From Fidelibacterota bacterium 46_43 (GTDB lineage Bacteria; Fidelibacterota; Fidelibacteria; Fidelibacterales; Fidelibacteraceae): 5,879 nt of DNA. The notes beneath the pieces were generated by a model that had not been told where the DNA came from, made no database searches, and saw only the letters and a program-made list of their open reading frames with translations. The position numbers and the translations under genes were made by a program. Positions 1 through 5,879 of this stretch are shown here, piece after piece. The first letter of the stretch is position 1; every line of letters begins with the position of its first letter. The stretch lies in contig LGGY01000209.1 in assembly GCA_001509335.1 (NCBI GenBank), positions 1 to 5,879 of the forward strand, given 5' to 3'.

Positions 1-1935
1 GAAGGGGTTGTTGCCCTGAGCGCTGTCATCGCTTGTTCAGGGGGATTGTTTTTCATGATCCATGAAAAATCCAACAAACAAAAAGGGAAGGCTGCAATCA
101 GCCTGGGTGTCATCGGTATTACGCTGGTCATCGCTTTGGTACCGCTCAGTTCAAAGATTATCCATGGGGAGATGCCAGAATTTTTCACCCTCAACATCTC
201 GCCTTACAAAAGCATCTCCTATGCATTGCAAAACCCGGAAGCGGAGGTTATCAACAGTGCGTGGAACAGCATCTCGAAAATTGACGTCGTCCGCAGCCCA
301 AGTCTGCATTCTTTACCCGGGCTGAGCTACCGCTATGCCAATCCCCTGCCGCCGATAAAAGGCTTATTTTGGGATGGGGACAATCTGAATGCCATCCTTC
401 CCCTGGATGATAATCAGGCATTTATGTCGCATCTTCAAACTGCCGTCGCGTTTGAACTGCAAAATAAACCGAATGTTCTGATATTAGAACCCAAAGGGGG
501 CATGGCAATCTCAGCAGCAAGAGCCCTGGGCGCGGGTCAAATCACAGCAGTGGAAGGAAACCCCCTGGTAATTGATGCTGCAGCGGATATTTACCACATG
601 GAAGGTGTTGATTTGGTGACCTCCAGCGGCCGAAGTTTCCTGCGCGCCAGCGAAACTAAATTCGATATCATTCAAATTCCCCTGACAGATAGTTTCCACC
701 CGGTCAGTTCCGGTGCCTATGCCCTGGGTGAGGACTATCGTTATACACTTGAGTCATTCGAAGATATGATCAAGATTTTAAAACCCGATGGACTCCTTGT
801 AATTACACGTTGGCTGCAGCAAGAGCCCAGCGAATGGCTTCGCATCTTCGCACTTGCAGTGACCGCGCTGGAAGAAGAGGGGCTGAATTCCACAACGAAC
901 ATCCTCGCCCTGCGTGGTTACAACACCGGCACCATCTTTGTAAAAAATTCGCCCTTCAAAATGACCGAGATTGCAAAGGTCCGATCCTTTGCAGAGAATA
1001 AAGCATTTGATATCGTTTTCATGCCAACGCTAAGAGAAGAAGAAATAAACCGATTCAATATCCTTCCAGAACCGGTTTACTACCAAACCTTCAATAATTT
1101 CTTACAAGCGGATTCGCGTGAATACTTTTATAGAACCTACCCATATGATGTAAGTCCGCCCACAGATGACCATCCTTTCTTTGGACATTATTTTAAATGG
1201 TCTCAAATTGGGGACGTGCTGGGTTCCATTGGGACCACGTGGCAGCCCTTTGGCGGCGCGGGCTATCTGGTGATCATCATCATTTTCATCATAGCCTTGA
1301 TTTTATCCAACGGATTAATCCTTCTTCCCATGATTTTCAGAAAACGAACTGGAAGTGCTTCAAGACTGGGTCGCCTGCCAATCTATTTCGGGTTGATTGG
1401 TTTGGCATTTATGCTGGTGGAGATGCCCTTAATTCAACGCTTCATTCTCTATTTAGATCAGCCGTCTTTTGCCATGGCAGCCGTCCTCTTCAGTATTTTG
1501 CTTTTTTCTGGGATTGGCAGCCATTACGGCAGCCAAAAGTTGACCCTGCCAAAAGCCTTATCATCATTGGTAGGATTGCTGATAGTGTACATCTTTCTGC
1601 TGCCCAGGCTGCTTTCCTTAAGCCTTGGGCTTCCATTAGCCCTAAGATTATTAATCACAATCGTCCTGATTGCCCCGGTAGGCTTTCTGATGGGGATTCC
1701 CTTCCCCGCAGGCTTAAGCCAGATACGAACCATAAAGGAACAAAATCCTGATGCTGGCGACTGGATGATTTCTTATGTTTGGGGAGTGAATGGGGCTTCT
1801 TCCGTTATCGCTACGATCTTAGCATCTTTAATTTCACTCAGTTGCGGCTTTAACCTGACCTTTGTCGCCGGGACTTTCTGCTATCTTCTGGCCTTTTTCA
1901 TCATTGGAAAGACAGTAAATGATCAAGATGTGTAA
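1..1935 (+). CDS. Membrane protein with spermidine-synthase-like SAM-binding domain (5' end outside window)
   Basis: The frame is open to the left edge, so the gene is 5'-truncated; 644 codons are visible, and a TTG at 46 or ATG at 55 would fall inside a membrane helix. Numbering from the first codon: a partial helix (about 3-18), a second helix (about 31-49), a soluble domain (about 50-420), then about six hydrophobic segments to the C-terminus. The soluble part has a Rossmann SAM-type glycine motif (LEPKGG, E163-G167), a following acidic residue (E185 in VEGNP) and the FDII strand (221-224), as in spermidine synthases. The membrane part has FMLVEMPLIQRF (near E474) and GFLMGIPFPAGL (561-572), which are hallmarks of the fused membrane/spermidine-synthase family. 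The first catalytic Asp of the usual D-S-T-D motif aligns with P227, while the second is kept (D230). Polyamine synthesis is therefore doubtful; substrate unknown. The gene converges on pcm. Confidence 0.85.
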   Translation, partial: EGVVALSAVIACSGGLFFMIHEKSNKQKGKAAISLGVIGITLVIALVPLSSKIIHGEMPEFFTLNISPYKSISYALQNPEAEVINSAWNSISKIDVVRSPSLHSLPGLSYRYANPLPPIKGLFWDGDNLNAILPLDDNQAFMSHLQTAVAFELQNKPNVLILEPKGGMAISAARALGAGQITAVEGNPLVIDAAADIYHMEGVDLVTSSGRSFLRASETKFDIIQIPLTDSFHPVSSGAYALGEDYRYTLESFEDMIKILKPDGLLVITRWLQQEPSEWLRIFALAVTALEEEGLNSTTNILALRGYNTGTIFVKNSPFKMTEIAKVRSFAENKAFDIVFMPTLREEEINRFNILPEPVYYQTFNNFLQADSREYFYRTYPYDVSPPTDDHPFFGHYFKWSQIGDVLGSIGTTWQPFGGAGYLVIIIIFIIALILSNGLILLPMIFRKRTGSASRLGRLPIYFGLIGLAFMLVEMPLIQRFILYLDQPSFAMAAVLFSILLFSGIGSHYGSQKLTLPKALSSLVGLLIVYIFLLPRLLSLSLGLPLALRLLITIVLIAPVGFLMGIPFPAGLSQIRTIKEQNPDAGDWMISYVWGVNGASSVIATILASLISLSCGFNLTFVAGTFCYLLAFFIIGKTVNDQDV

Positions 1936-1949
1936 ATTGATTTATAGAT
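1936..1949. other. 14-bp gap between convergent stop codons
   Basis: This AT-rich spacer separates the TAA of the plus-strand membrane protein gene from the TAA of the minus-strand pcm gene. It holds no GC-rich hairpin or T-run that would act as an intrinsic terminator on either strand. Transcripts from the two sides probably overlap at their 3' ends or end inside the opposing gene. Confidence 0.7.
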
Positions 1950-2765
1950 TTATTCTGGTGTGGGTTCCTGTTCCTGATGCTCTGAAGCCCCCGCGCCTGT
2001 GAAGGGCACAAACATAACAGAACCCATGTTGTAAGCGATTAATTCCCCATCTTGTTTGACAAACTTCCACAAAGTCTGATAAAAGCCGGGTGGACCAATG
2101 GGAATCACAATGGTGCCGCCCTCATCAAGCTGTTCCGCAAGGGGTGACGGCAGGTGATCCGGTGCAGCTGTAACAATGATCGCATCAAATGGGGCGTATT
2201 CCTCCCAGCCAAAATAGCCGTCCCCCTGCTTAACCTGCACATTTTCATACCCCAATTGCCCAAGCAGATTTGAAGACCGCCCGTAAAGCTCAGGCACAAT
2301 TTCAATCGAATAAACGTCCACATATCCAAGCTCAGCAAGAATGGCAGCCTGATAACCTGAGCCCGTACCAATTTCAAGCACTTTATCACCCGGTTCAAGT
2401 TCAAGCAATTCGGTCATCCAGGCGACCAGGGAAGGTTGGGAGATGGTTTGACCATACCCGATGGGAAGCGGGCGATCTTCATAAGCCTTATCTACCATAT
2501 TATCAGGCACAAAAAGGTGACGCGGCACATTTCCAAGGGCTTCAATAACATCTTCATCCTGCAATCCCTGGCGTTCAATTGAATCTTCAACAAGCTGTTC
2601 CCGGGCTTTGATAGATTCCATTTTCTCAACTTTAAAAGTTGTTGAGGTCGGTGTGACTGTCACTTGACTTTCACAGCCTGTCAGCAAGGTGTTCAACAGG
2701 ACGAAAAGAAAAAAAGCATAGGGAGATTTTTCTCTGATATGTTTGAATAAAGTAAGTAATTTCAT
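1950..2765 (-). CDS. pcm: Protein-L-isoaspartate O-methyltransferase with lipoprotein signal peptide
   Basis: The enzyme uses SAM to methylate L-isoaspartyl residues in damaged proteins, which starts their repair. The ATG at 2765 (271 aa) gives a clean lipoprotein signal: charged K8/R11/K13, a hydrophobic stretch 16-28 and lipobox L28-T-G-C31. A Thr/Pro-containing linker follows. The catalytic domain then shows VPRHLFVP (80-87), GYGQTISQP (103-111, with the family's active-site Ser at 109), SAM motif I VLEIGTGSGYQ (129-139), acidic E155, an FDAIIVTAAP motif and the C-terminal VPFTG. All core motifs look intact. Classical cytosolic PIMTs are about 210-220 aa, so the extra length is the N-terminal export segment. 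An in-frame GTG at 2804 would add 13 residues, but its AAGGTG lies right against it with no spacer. The ATG also has only a weak ribosome site. The motifs make the family call firm; location outside the membrane is inferred. Confidence 0.92.
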   Translation of the reverse strand: MKLLTLFKHIREKSPYAFFLFVLLNTLLTGCESQVTVTPTSTTFKVEKMESIKAREQLVEDSIERQGLQDEDVIEALGNVPRHLFVPDNMVDKAYEDRPLPIGYGQTISQPSLVAWMTELLELEPGDKVLEIGTGSGYQAAILAELGYVDVYSIEIVPELYGRSSNLLGQLGYENVQVKQGDGYFGWEEYAPFDAIIVTAAPDHLPSPLAEQLDEGGTIVIPIGPPGFYQTLWKFVKQDGELIAYNMGSVMFVPFTGAGASEHQEQEPTPE

Positions 2766-2966
2766 AGCACCAGCATTCTCGTTTGTACCAAAATAATCCA
2801 CCACCTTGAGAATTTTAATTTACATTCAAGCCATCAAAGCTATAGCTAATCTGTATCGTTTTACTTTTGACAGTTTGTTTACTTCGAGTCGTTAATTCAA
2901 AATATACTACATCTTTAATTAAACAATGATGGAAGATCTTTTTCAAGTATTTGATTATTCTTAGAT
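2766..2966. other. AT-rich intergenic region upstream of pcm
   Basis: About 200 bp separates the thioredoxin-like gene from the pcm ATG and is visibly more AT-rich than the flanking genes. It contains one candidate minus-strand promoter, a 10-bp palindrome (TTTAATTAAA, 2914-2923) overlapping its -10 box, a second 10-bp palindrome (AGCTATAGCT, 2838-2847) in the presumed leader and two AGATCT sites (2934, 2963). I see no convincing small gene or intrinsic terminator here. Confidence 0.6.
2918..2946 (-). promoter_or_regulatory. Candidate sigma70-type promoter for pcm
   Basis: On the minus strand, TTGAAA (2946-2941, five of six matches to TTGACA) is followed after exactly 17 bp by TTTAAT (2923-2918, five of six matches to TATAAT). 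It points at pcm and would give a leader of about 145 bases to the ATG at 2765. In such AT-rich DNA a match of this quality can arise by chance, and pcm could equally be reached by read-through from the liv/thioredoxin operon. Confidence 0.35.
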
Positions 2967-3491
2967 CTACTTCTGATTTTCAAGCATAGGCAGCACAGCA
3001 TCTTCTAACATCTCTTGGGTAAGCGGGCCAAACCAAACCCTCAGTATCCTGCCCTCCCGATCCAATAAAATTGATGCCGGCAAACCATTGATCCCCAACT
3101 CAATCATGGTATTGCCAGTAGGATCCGACCAAACCGGAAAGCTGAATCCATTTGCCTTAATATATTCTGCAGCATCTTCAGCACTCTCACTGACGTTGAT
3201 CGAGAGCAGTGTGAATCCCTCAGCTTGGTGTGACTGGTAAAAGGCTTCAAGGATTGGCATTTCATCCCGGCAGGGACTGCACCAGCTTGCCCAATAATTG
3301 ATCAGTAAAACCTCGCCCCGCAGCTCGCGAAGGTGAACAGTTTTCCCCGCTAAATCCTTCAATGTCAGATCGATCGGGGGCTTTGGTGTCGCTGTCTCAA
3401 CTTCTTCAGTAAACGAACCTGCCACACAGGCCGTCAAGAGCATAAAAATGACAGCCAGTGCGGCAAGGGACGTCGTTTTAATATGACTCAT
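2967..3491 (-). CDS. TlpA/ResA-like thiol-disulfide oxidoreductase lipoprotein
   Basis: This 174-aa protein has a lipoprotein signal peptide (K5, hydrophobic 8-19, lipobox L19-T-A-C22), a short Thr/Pro linker (33-39) and one thioredoxin-fold domain of the AhpC-TSA/Redoxin type. The redox motif is WCSPC, with Cys71 and Cys74, within NYWASWC. The cis-proline opposite it is P138 in GLPAS. Proteins of this type, attached outside the membrane, reduce disulfides in cytochrome c maturation or other exported proteins; the specific partner cannot be told from this window. The ATG lies 3 bp after the livF stop and lacks a good Shine-Dalgarno, so translation is probably coupled to livF. It is the last gene of the liv block. 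Peroxidase activity is unlikely because the motif is CxxC rather than a peroxidatic Cys in PxxxTxxC. Confidence 0.92.
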   Translation of the reverse strand: MSHIKTTSLAALAVIFMLLTACVAGSFTEEVETATPKPPIDLTLKDLAGKTVHLRELRGEVLLINYWASWCSPCRDEMPILEAFYQSHQAEGFTLLSINVSESAEDAAEYIKANGFSFPVWSDPTGNTMIELGINGLPASILLDREGRILRVWFGPLTQEMLEDAVLPMLENQK

Positions 3492-3494
3492 CGA

Positions 3495-4205
3495 TCAATG
3501 AATGCCCAGGTAAGTCTTGCGCACATCGTCATTGGTCGCCATTTCAGAAGCAGGCCCCTCCAGTTTGATCTGCCCTGTTTCAAGAATATAGGCGTAATCG
3601 GCGATGCTCAGGGCAGCTCGAGCATTTTGCTCAATCAGCAGAACCGTTTGATTCCGCTTTTTATTGAGTTCAACCAATTTGCTCAGAACATCCTGCGACA
3701 GCACCGGCGCCAGGCCTAAAGAAGGCTCATCTATCATCAACAAACGAGGCTTGGACATCAAAGCTCGACCCAAAGCTAACATTTGCTGTTCACCGCCGGA
3801 AAGGGTGCCCGCGCTTTGCGTATGACGCTCTTCCAAACGGGGAAACAATTCGTAGACTTCTTCAATATCCGCTTTTATTTTTTCTTTATCATTGCGTGTA
3901 TAAGCACCTAAAGCAAGGTTCTCTTTTACCGTCAAGTTCGAAAAAACTCGCCTTCCCTCCGGAACCAATGCAATGCCTTTCATAACTACCTGGAAAGACT
4001 TCAAACCTAAAAGGCTCTCACCCTCAAACTCAATGGAACCCTGATCGGGTTTCACAATCCCCATAATGGTGCGGAGTGTTGTGCTTTTACCGGCGCCATT
4101 CGCACCAAGCAGCGCAATAATTTGTCCTTCCTCAACATTGAGGGAAATCCCTTGCAAAGCCTGGATGCCGCCGTATGATACATGAAGATTAGATATTTTA
4201 AGCAT
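3495..4205 (-). CDS. livF: Branched-chain amino acid ABC transporter ATPase LivF
   Basis: This is one of the two cytoplasmic ATPases that power a LivHMGF-type importer. The 236-aa product (E. coli LivF is 237) shows A-loop Y11, Walker A GANGAGKST (34-42), the LivF-type VPEGRRVF segment (81-88) in the Q-loop region, signature LSGGEQQ (135-141), Walker B LLMIDEP (155-161) and IEQN (191-194). Q193 stands where most ABC ATPases have the switch His, as is usual in LivF. The domain ends in the typical YLG motif. I chose ATG 4205 because GGAG lies 9 bases upstream; the in-frame TTG at 4214 directly abuts that site. The start overlaps the livG stop by 8 bases. Substrate is branched-chain amino acids by family, but urea or short amides cannot be excluded. 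Confidence 0.95.
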   Translation of the reverse strand: MLKISNLHVSYGGIQALQGISLNVEEGQIIALLGANGAGKSTTLRTIMGIVKPDQGSIEFEGESLLGLKSFQVVMKGIALVPEGRRVFSNLTVKENLALGAYTRNDKEKIKADIEEVYELFPRLEERHTQSAGTLSGGEQQMLALGRALMSKPRLLMIDEPSLGLAPVLSQDVLSKLVELNKKRNQTVLLIEQNARAALSIADYAYILETGQIKLEGPASEMATNDDVRKTYLGIH

Positions 4206-4890
4206 GGTCCACAACTCCCAGGTAGGCTTCGATCACACGATCATCATTCTGGATTTGTTCGGGGTTACCTTCTGCAATTTTCTCCCCATGGTCAATAACA
4301 ATGATTCGAGGGCAGATTCCCATCACAACACGCATTTGATGTTCAATCAGGAATATTGTTAAATCAAAGGAATCCAGAATATGTTGAATGAAAGCCATCA
4401 ATTCTTCTGCATCTGAAGGGCTCATCCCTGCTGCAGGTTCGTCAAGCAAAAGTAAACGAGGTTCTGTTGCTAATGCTCGAGCAATCTCCAATTTACGCTG
4501 TAAGCCGTAGGGCAAGGATGTGGGCTCATCTTCAGCAAAGCGATCCAGTCCAAGCGATTCCAAGAGCGTCATGCCCGTTCTGCGCATTTCGCTTTCCTCT
4601 TTCAAATAATTTGGCAAATGCAAAATAGCCGAAGCGGGGTCTGAGTTAAGCCGCAGATGTTTTCCAACGATCACATTTTCCAGAACATTTAATCCTTTGA
4701 ATAGGCGAATATTTTGGAAAGTGCGAGCAATCCCTCTTTTTGTAATCTGGTCCGGTCGCTTGCCCGAAATATCCTCACCTCGAAAAATAATATTCCCTTC
4801 AGTCGGCTCATAAATGCCAGTGATGACATTGAAAATGGTGGTTTTACCCGAACCATTCGGTCCGATCAACGCACATAATTCTACGCACAT
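4198..4890 (-). CDS. livG: Branched-chain amino acid ABC transporter ATPase LivG, main fragment (frameshifted near 5' end)
   Basis: The second ATPase of the importer. The open frame (230 aa) carries Walker A GPNGSGKTT (10-18), a Q-loop in ARTFQNIRLF, the LivG-type signature LPYGLQRKLE, Walker B LLLLDEPAAGMSP, and the switch His in LIEHQM. It ends in the YLG-type tail and overlaps livF. It begins abnormally, eight codons before Walker A, so the first beta strand and the A-loop aromatic residue are missing. Those residues are encoded just upstream in another frame (4881-4985). A perfect 14-bp tandem duplication separates the two parts; deleting one copy gives a continuous 257-codon gene, close to E. 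coli LivG (255). The ATG at 4890 lies in the first repeat copy and happens to have AAGGAG four bases before it, so some translation of this fragment is possible. Whether it works without its N-terminus is doubtful. Confidence 0.9.
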   Translation of the reverse strand: MCVELCALIGPNGSGKTTIFNVITGIYEPTEGNIIFRGEDISGKRPDQITKRGIARTFQNIRLFKGLNVLENVIVGKHLRLNSDPASAILHLPNYLKEESEMRRTGMTLLESLGLDRFAEDEPTSLPYGLQRKLEIARALATEPRLLLLDEPAAGMSPSDAEELMAFIQHILDSFDLTIFLIEHQMRVVMGICPRIIVIDHGEKIAEGNPEQIQNDDRVIEAYLGVVDHA

Positions 4891-4896
4891 AATTCT
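4869..4896 (-). repeat. Perfect 14-bp tandem duplication inside livG
   Basis: On the minus strand AGAATTATGTGCGT occurs twice in direct succession (4896-4883 and 4882-4869), with no mismatch and no spacer. Flanking bases do not extend the match. The 14-bp addition is not a multiple of three and shifts the livG frame, creating a TAG at 4883-4881. One copy alone reads through as VEGELCALIGPNG, the normal lead into the Walker A motif. Confidence 0.97.
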
Positions 4897-4985
4897 CCTT
4901 CAACCAGTTGGGTGGAAAAATGATTGACCGCCGTCAAACCACCAAATCGTTTCGTTAAATCTTTAACTTCCAATAAGGTGGTCAT
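4881..4985 (-). pseudogene. livG: LivG N-terminal fragment (34 codons, original start)
   Basis: The ATG at 4985 overlaps the livM stop as ATGA and has AGGAG seven bases upstream, the expected arrangement for livG. Its 34 codons encode a standard LivG beginning: MTTLLEVKDLTKRFGGL, with the A-loop Phe (F14) in RFGG, then a strand ending in VEGELCA. The frame stops at TAG (4883-4881) inside the duplicated 14-bp repeat, immediately before the LIGPNG that should follow. The intact N-terminal coding quality and excellent start signals suggest that the disruption is recent. Confidence 0.9.
4895..4900 (-). promoter_or_regulatory. Possible internal ribosome site before the livG fragment
   Basis: AAGGAG occurs four bases before ATG 4890. 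In the intact gene these bases simply encode part of VEGE, so the match may be accidental. Because the N-terminal frame stops at 4881, only a few bases past this ATG, ribosomes finishing the 34-codon peptide could restart here. Confidence 0.4.
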
Positions 4986-5879
4986 GATTCATCTCCTCCC
5001 ATGGATCCTTCACCCTTTTTCGGACGCAGTCGTCTAAACAATCGGAACAAGCCGTCCCACGAAAATTCGTTGTTGCCCATCAGACCCTTACGAGAGAAAA
5101 GGATGACCAGCAGCAGCAAGAAAGAGAAGATAACCATCCGCATGCCTGGAATGCCTGGAACAGTGAGTGACCCAATCGTGAACTGGGATTCAAGCGGCCG
5201 CAGTGCTTCAAGAAATATCGTGTATAGACTGGCAGAAATGACACTGCCCGTCAGGCTGCCCATGCCGCCCATGACGGTGACCCCAACAATTTGATACGTC
5301 AATGTGAACAAGAAAACCTTCGGGTCAATTGTGCTGATCAGGTTCGCCATCAATCCACCCGCAACACCGACAAAGAAGGATGAAACGCCAAAAGCCATCA
5401 TCTTATGCTTGAACAAATTGACACCGAGGGCTTCTGCCGCTACTTCGTCATCTCTTACAGCAGATATCGCACGGCCATAAGAGCTATCCACAAGGCGTTT
5501 AATGACGAATATACAAACCCCCAAACAACCCCAGGACCAGAACAGGTTCGTATATCCCGGGATACCCTTTAGACCAAGGGCGCCGTTGGTCAATGATTGC
5601 ATATTGACCATCAGCACACGGATGATCTCACTAAACCCCAGTGTGGCGATCGCAAGGTAATCGCCCCGCAACCTTAAAGCTGGCCAGGCAATTAACATAG
5701 ACAGAACTGCCGTCAGCAAACCAGCAACAATCAATGCAAGCAAAAAAGGCGCTTCAACATTTGCTAATGGAGAAATGATTGGTTTTAGAAAGAAATTTAT
5801 TGCTTTTTGAGCGGGTGAAAGCGTCAGTAATGCAGCTATATAAGCACCAATGGCAGCAAAACCAGCATGCCCCAGTGAA
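4982..5879 (-). CDS. livM: Branched-chain amino acid ABC transporter permease LivM (5' end outside window)
   Basis: This membrane permease of the LivHMGF importer forms the translocation path with LivH. The frame runs through the right edge; 298 codons are visible and the N-terminus is missing. The TTG at 5743 sits mid-protein and is not a start. The first visible residues are SLGHAGFAAIGAYIAALL, the characteristic motif of this permease family (BPD_transp_2). Later come RLRGDYLAIATLGFSEIIR (about 69-87), and the cytoplasmic loop GRAISAVRDDEVAAEALG (from about 135) that docks the ATPases. GGMGSLTG lies in the following membrane region, and the protein ends in a basic then Gly/acidic tail (RRLRPKK onward). 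Several hydrophobic helices alternate throughout. The stop TGA overlaps the livG start as ATGA, which couples their translation. The closely related urea permease UrtC cannot be ruled out without the binding protein. Confidence 0.95.
   Translation of the reverse strand, partial: SLGHAGFAAIGAYIAALLTLSPAQKAINFFLKPIISPLANVEAPFLLALIVAGLLTAVLSMLIAWPALRLRGDYLAIATLGFSEIIRVLMVNMQSLTNGALGLKGIPGYTNLFWSWGCLGVCIFVIKRLVDSSYGRAISAVRDDEVAAEALGVNLFKHKMMAFGVSSFFVGVAGGLMANLISTIDPKVFLFTLTYQIVGVTVMGGMGSLTGSVISASLYTIFLEALRPLESQFTIGSLTVPGIPGMRMVIFSFLLLLVILFSRKGLMGNNEFSWDGLFRLFRRLRPKKGEGSMGGDES
4993..4997 (-). promoter_or_regulatory. Shine-Dalgarno deciding the livG start
   Basis: AGGAG within GGGAGGAGAT lies seven bases before ATG 4985, inside the last codons of livM. 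This strong site and the ATGA overlap with the livM stop identify 4985 as the original livG start, in preference to the ATG at 4890. Confidence 0.85.

Noticed and set aside
46..54. TTG at 46 as the start of the membrane protein
   Set aside because: The frame is open to base 1 and the upstream codons form the first part of a hydrophobic helix, so the real start is outside the window.
1197..1751. 184-codon plus-strand open frame inside the membrane protein gene
   Set aside because: It overlaps the well-supported reading frame in another phase, and its translation is rich in Trp, His and Arg with no recognisable domain. It is a shadow of the hydrophobic coding sequence.
1962..2025. Inverted repeat GGGTTC / GAACCC near the 3' end of pcm as a terminator for the plus-strand gene
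   Set aside because: The arms are separated by about 50 bases, lie in conserved pcm coding sequence and have no T-run after them.
2270..2548. Plus-strand open frame antisense to pcm
   Set aside because: It lies wholly within the conserved PIMT catalytic region on the other strand, shows no domain and is explained by antisense codon bias.
2867..2908. TTGACA (2867) and TATACT (2903) on the plus strand as a promoter
   Set aside because: The boxes are 30 bp apart, too far for one sigma70 promoter, and no plus-strand gene lies downstream.
2934..2968. Two AGATCT sites as the stem of a terminator after the thioredoxin-like gene
   Set aside because: The stem is short with a large loop and bulge, has low GC, and is not followed by a T-run on the minus strand.
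4982..5743. TTG at 5743 as the livM start
   Set aside because: The frame continues upstream to the window edge and encodes the conserved SLGHAGFAAIGAY motif of this permease family, so the gene is simply cut by the window.

Overview
The window looks like bacterial chromosome from a moderate-GC organism. Two predicted lipoproteins carry Thr/Pro-rich linkers after the lipobox Cys, and a multi-membrane spermidine-synthase-like protein sits beside a liv-type ABC operon. Together these fit Chloroflexota of the Anaerolineae type, but this is inference from style and not a firm placement. The window carries six genes or gene parts, and I see no RNA gene, mobile element or CRISPR array.

Plus strand, 1-1935: the 3' part of a large membrane protein with an internal spermidine-synthase-like (SAM-binding) domain. 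It is open at the left edge. It converges on the minus-strand genes with only 14 bp between the two stop codons.

Minus strand, read from right to left: livM (cut by the right edge), livG, livF and a TlpA/ResA-like thioredoxin-fold lipoprotein are packed with overlaps or a 3-bp gap, so they form one operon-like block. An AT-rich 197-bp stretch follows, with a possible promoter, and then a protein-L-isoaspartate methyltransferase (pcm) that has a lipoprotein signal peptide. LivM is a permease and LivG and LivF are the two ATPases of a branched-chain amino acid (or similar amide/urea) importer. The binding protein and LivH would lie beyond the right edge.

The most striking observation is in livG. 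A perfect 14-bp tandem duplication (4869-4896) breaks the gene just before the Walker A motif. The true start is an ATG at 4985 that overlaps the livM stop as ATGA and has a strong Shine-Dalgarno. It encodes a normal LivG N-terminus for 34 codons and then meets a TAG. Removing one 14-bp copy restores an uninterrupted 257-codon LivG of normal family length. The remaining open frame begins at an ATG created within the repeat and lacks the first beta strand and the A-loop. This is a recent inactivation, a reversible slippage switch, a split gene rescued by reinitiation, or an assembly error.

Secondary points are a methyltransferase of normally cytosolic type carrying an export signal, a thiol-redox lipoprotein fused into an amino-acid transporter operon, and a spermidine-synthase-like domain lacking one of the usual catalytic Asp residues.
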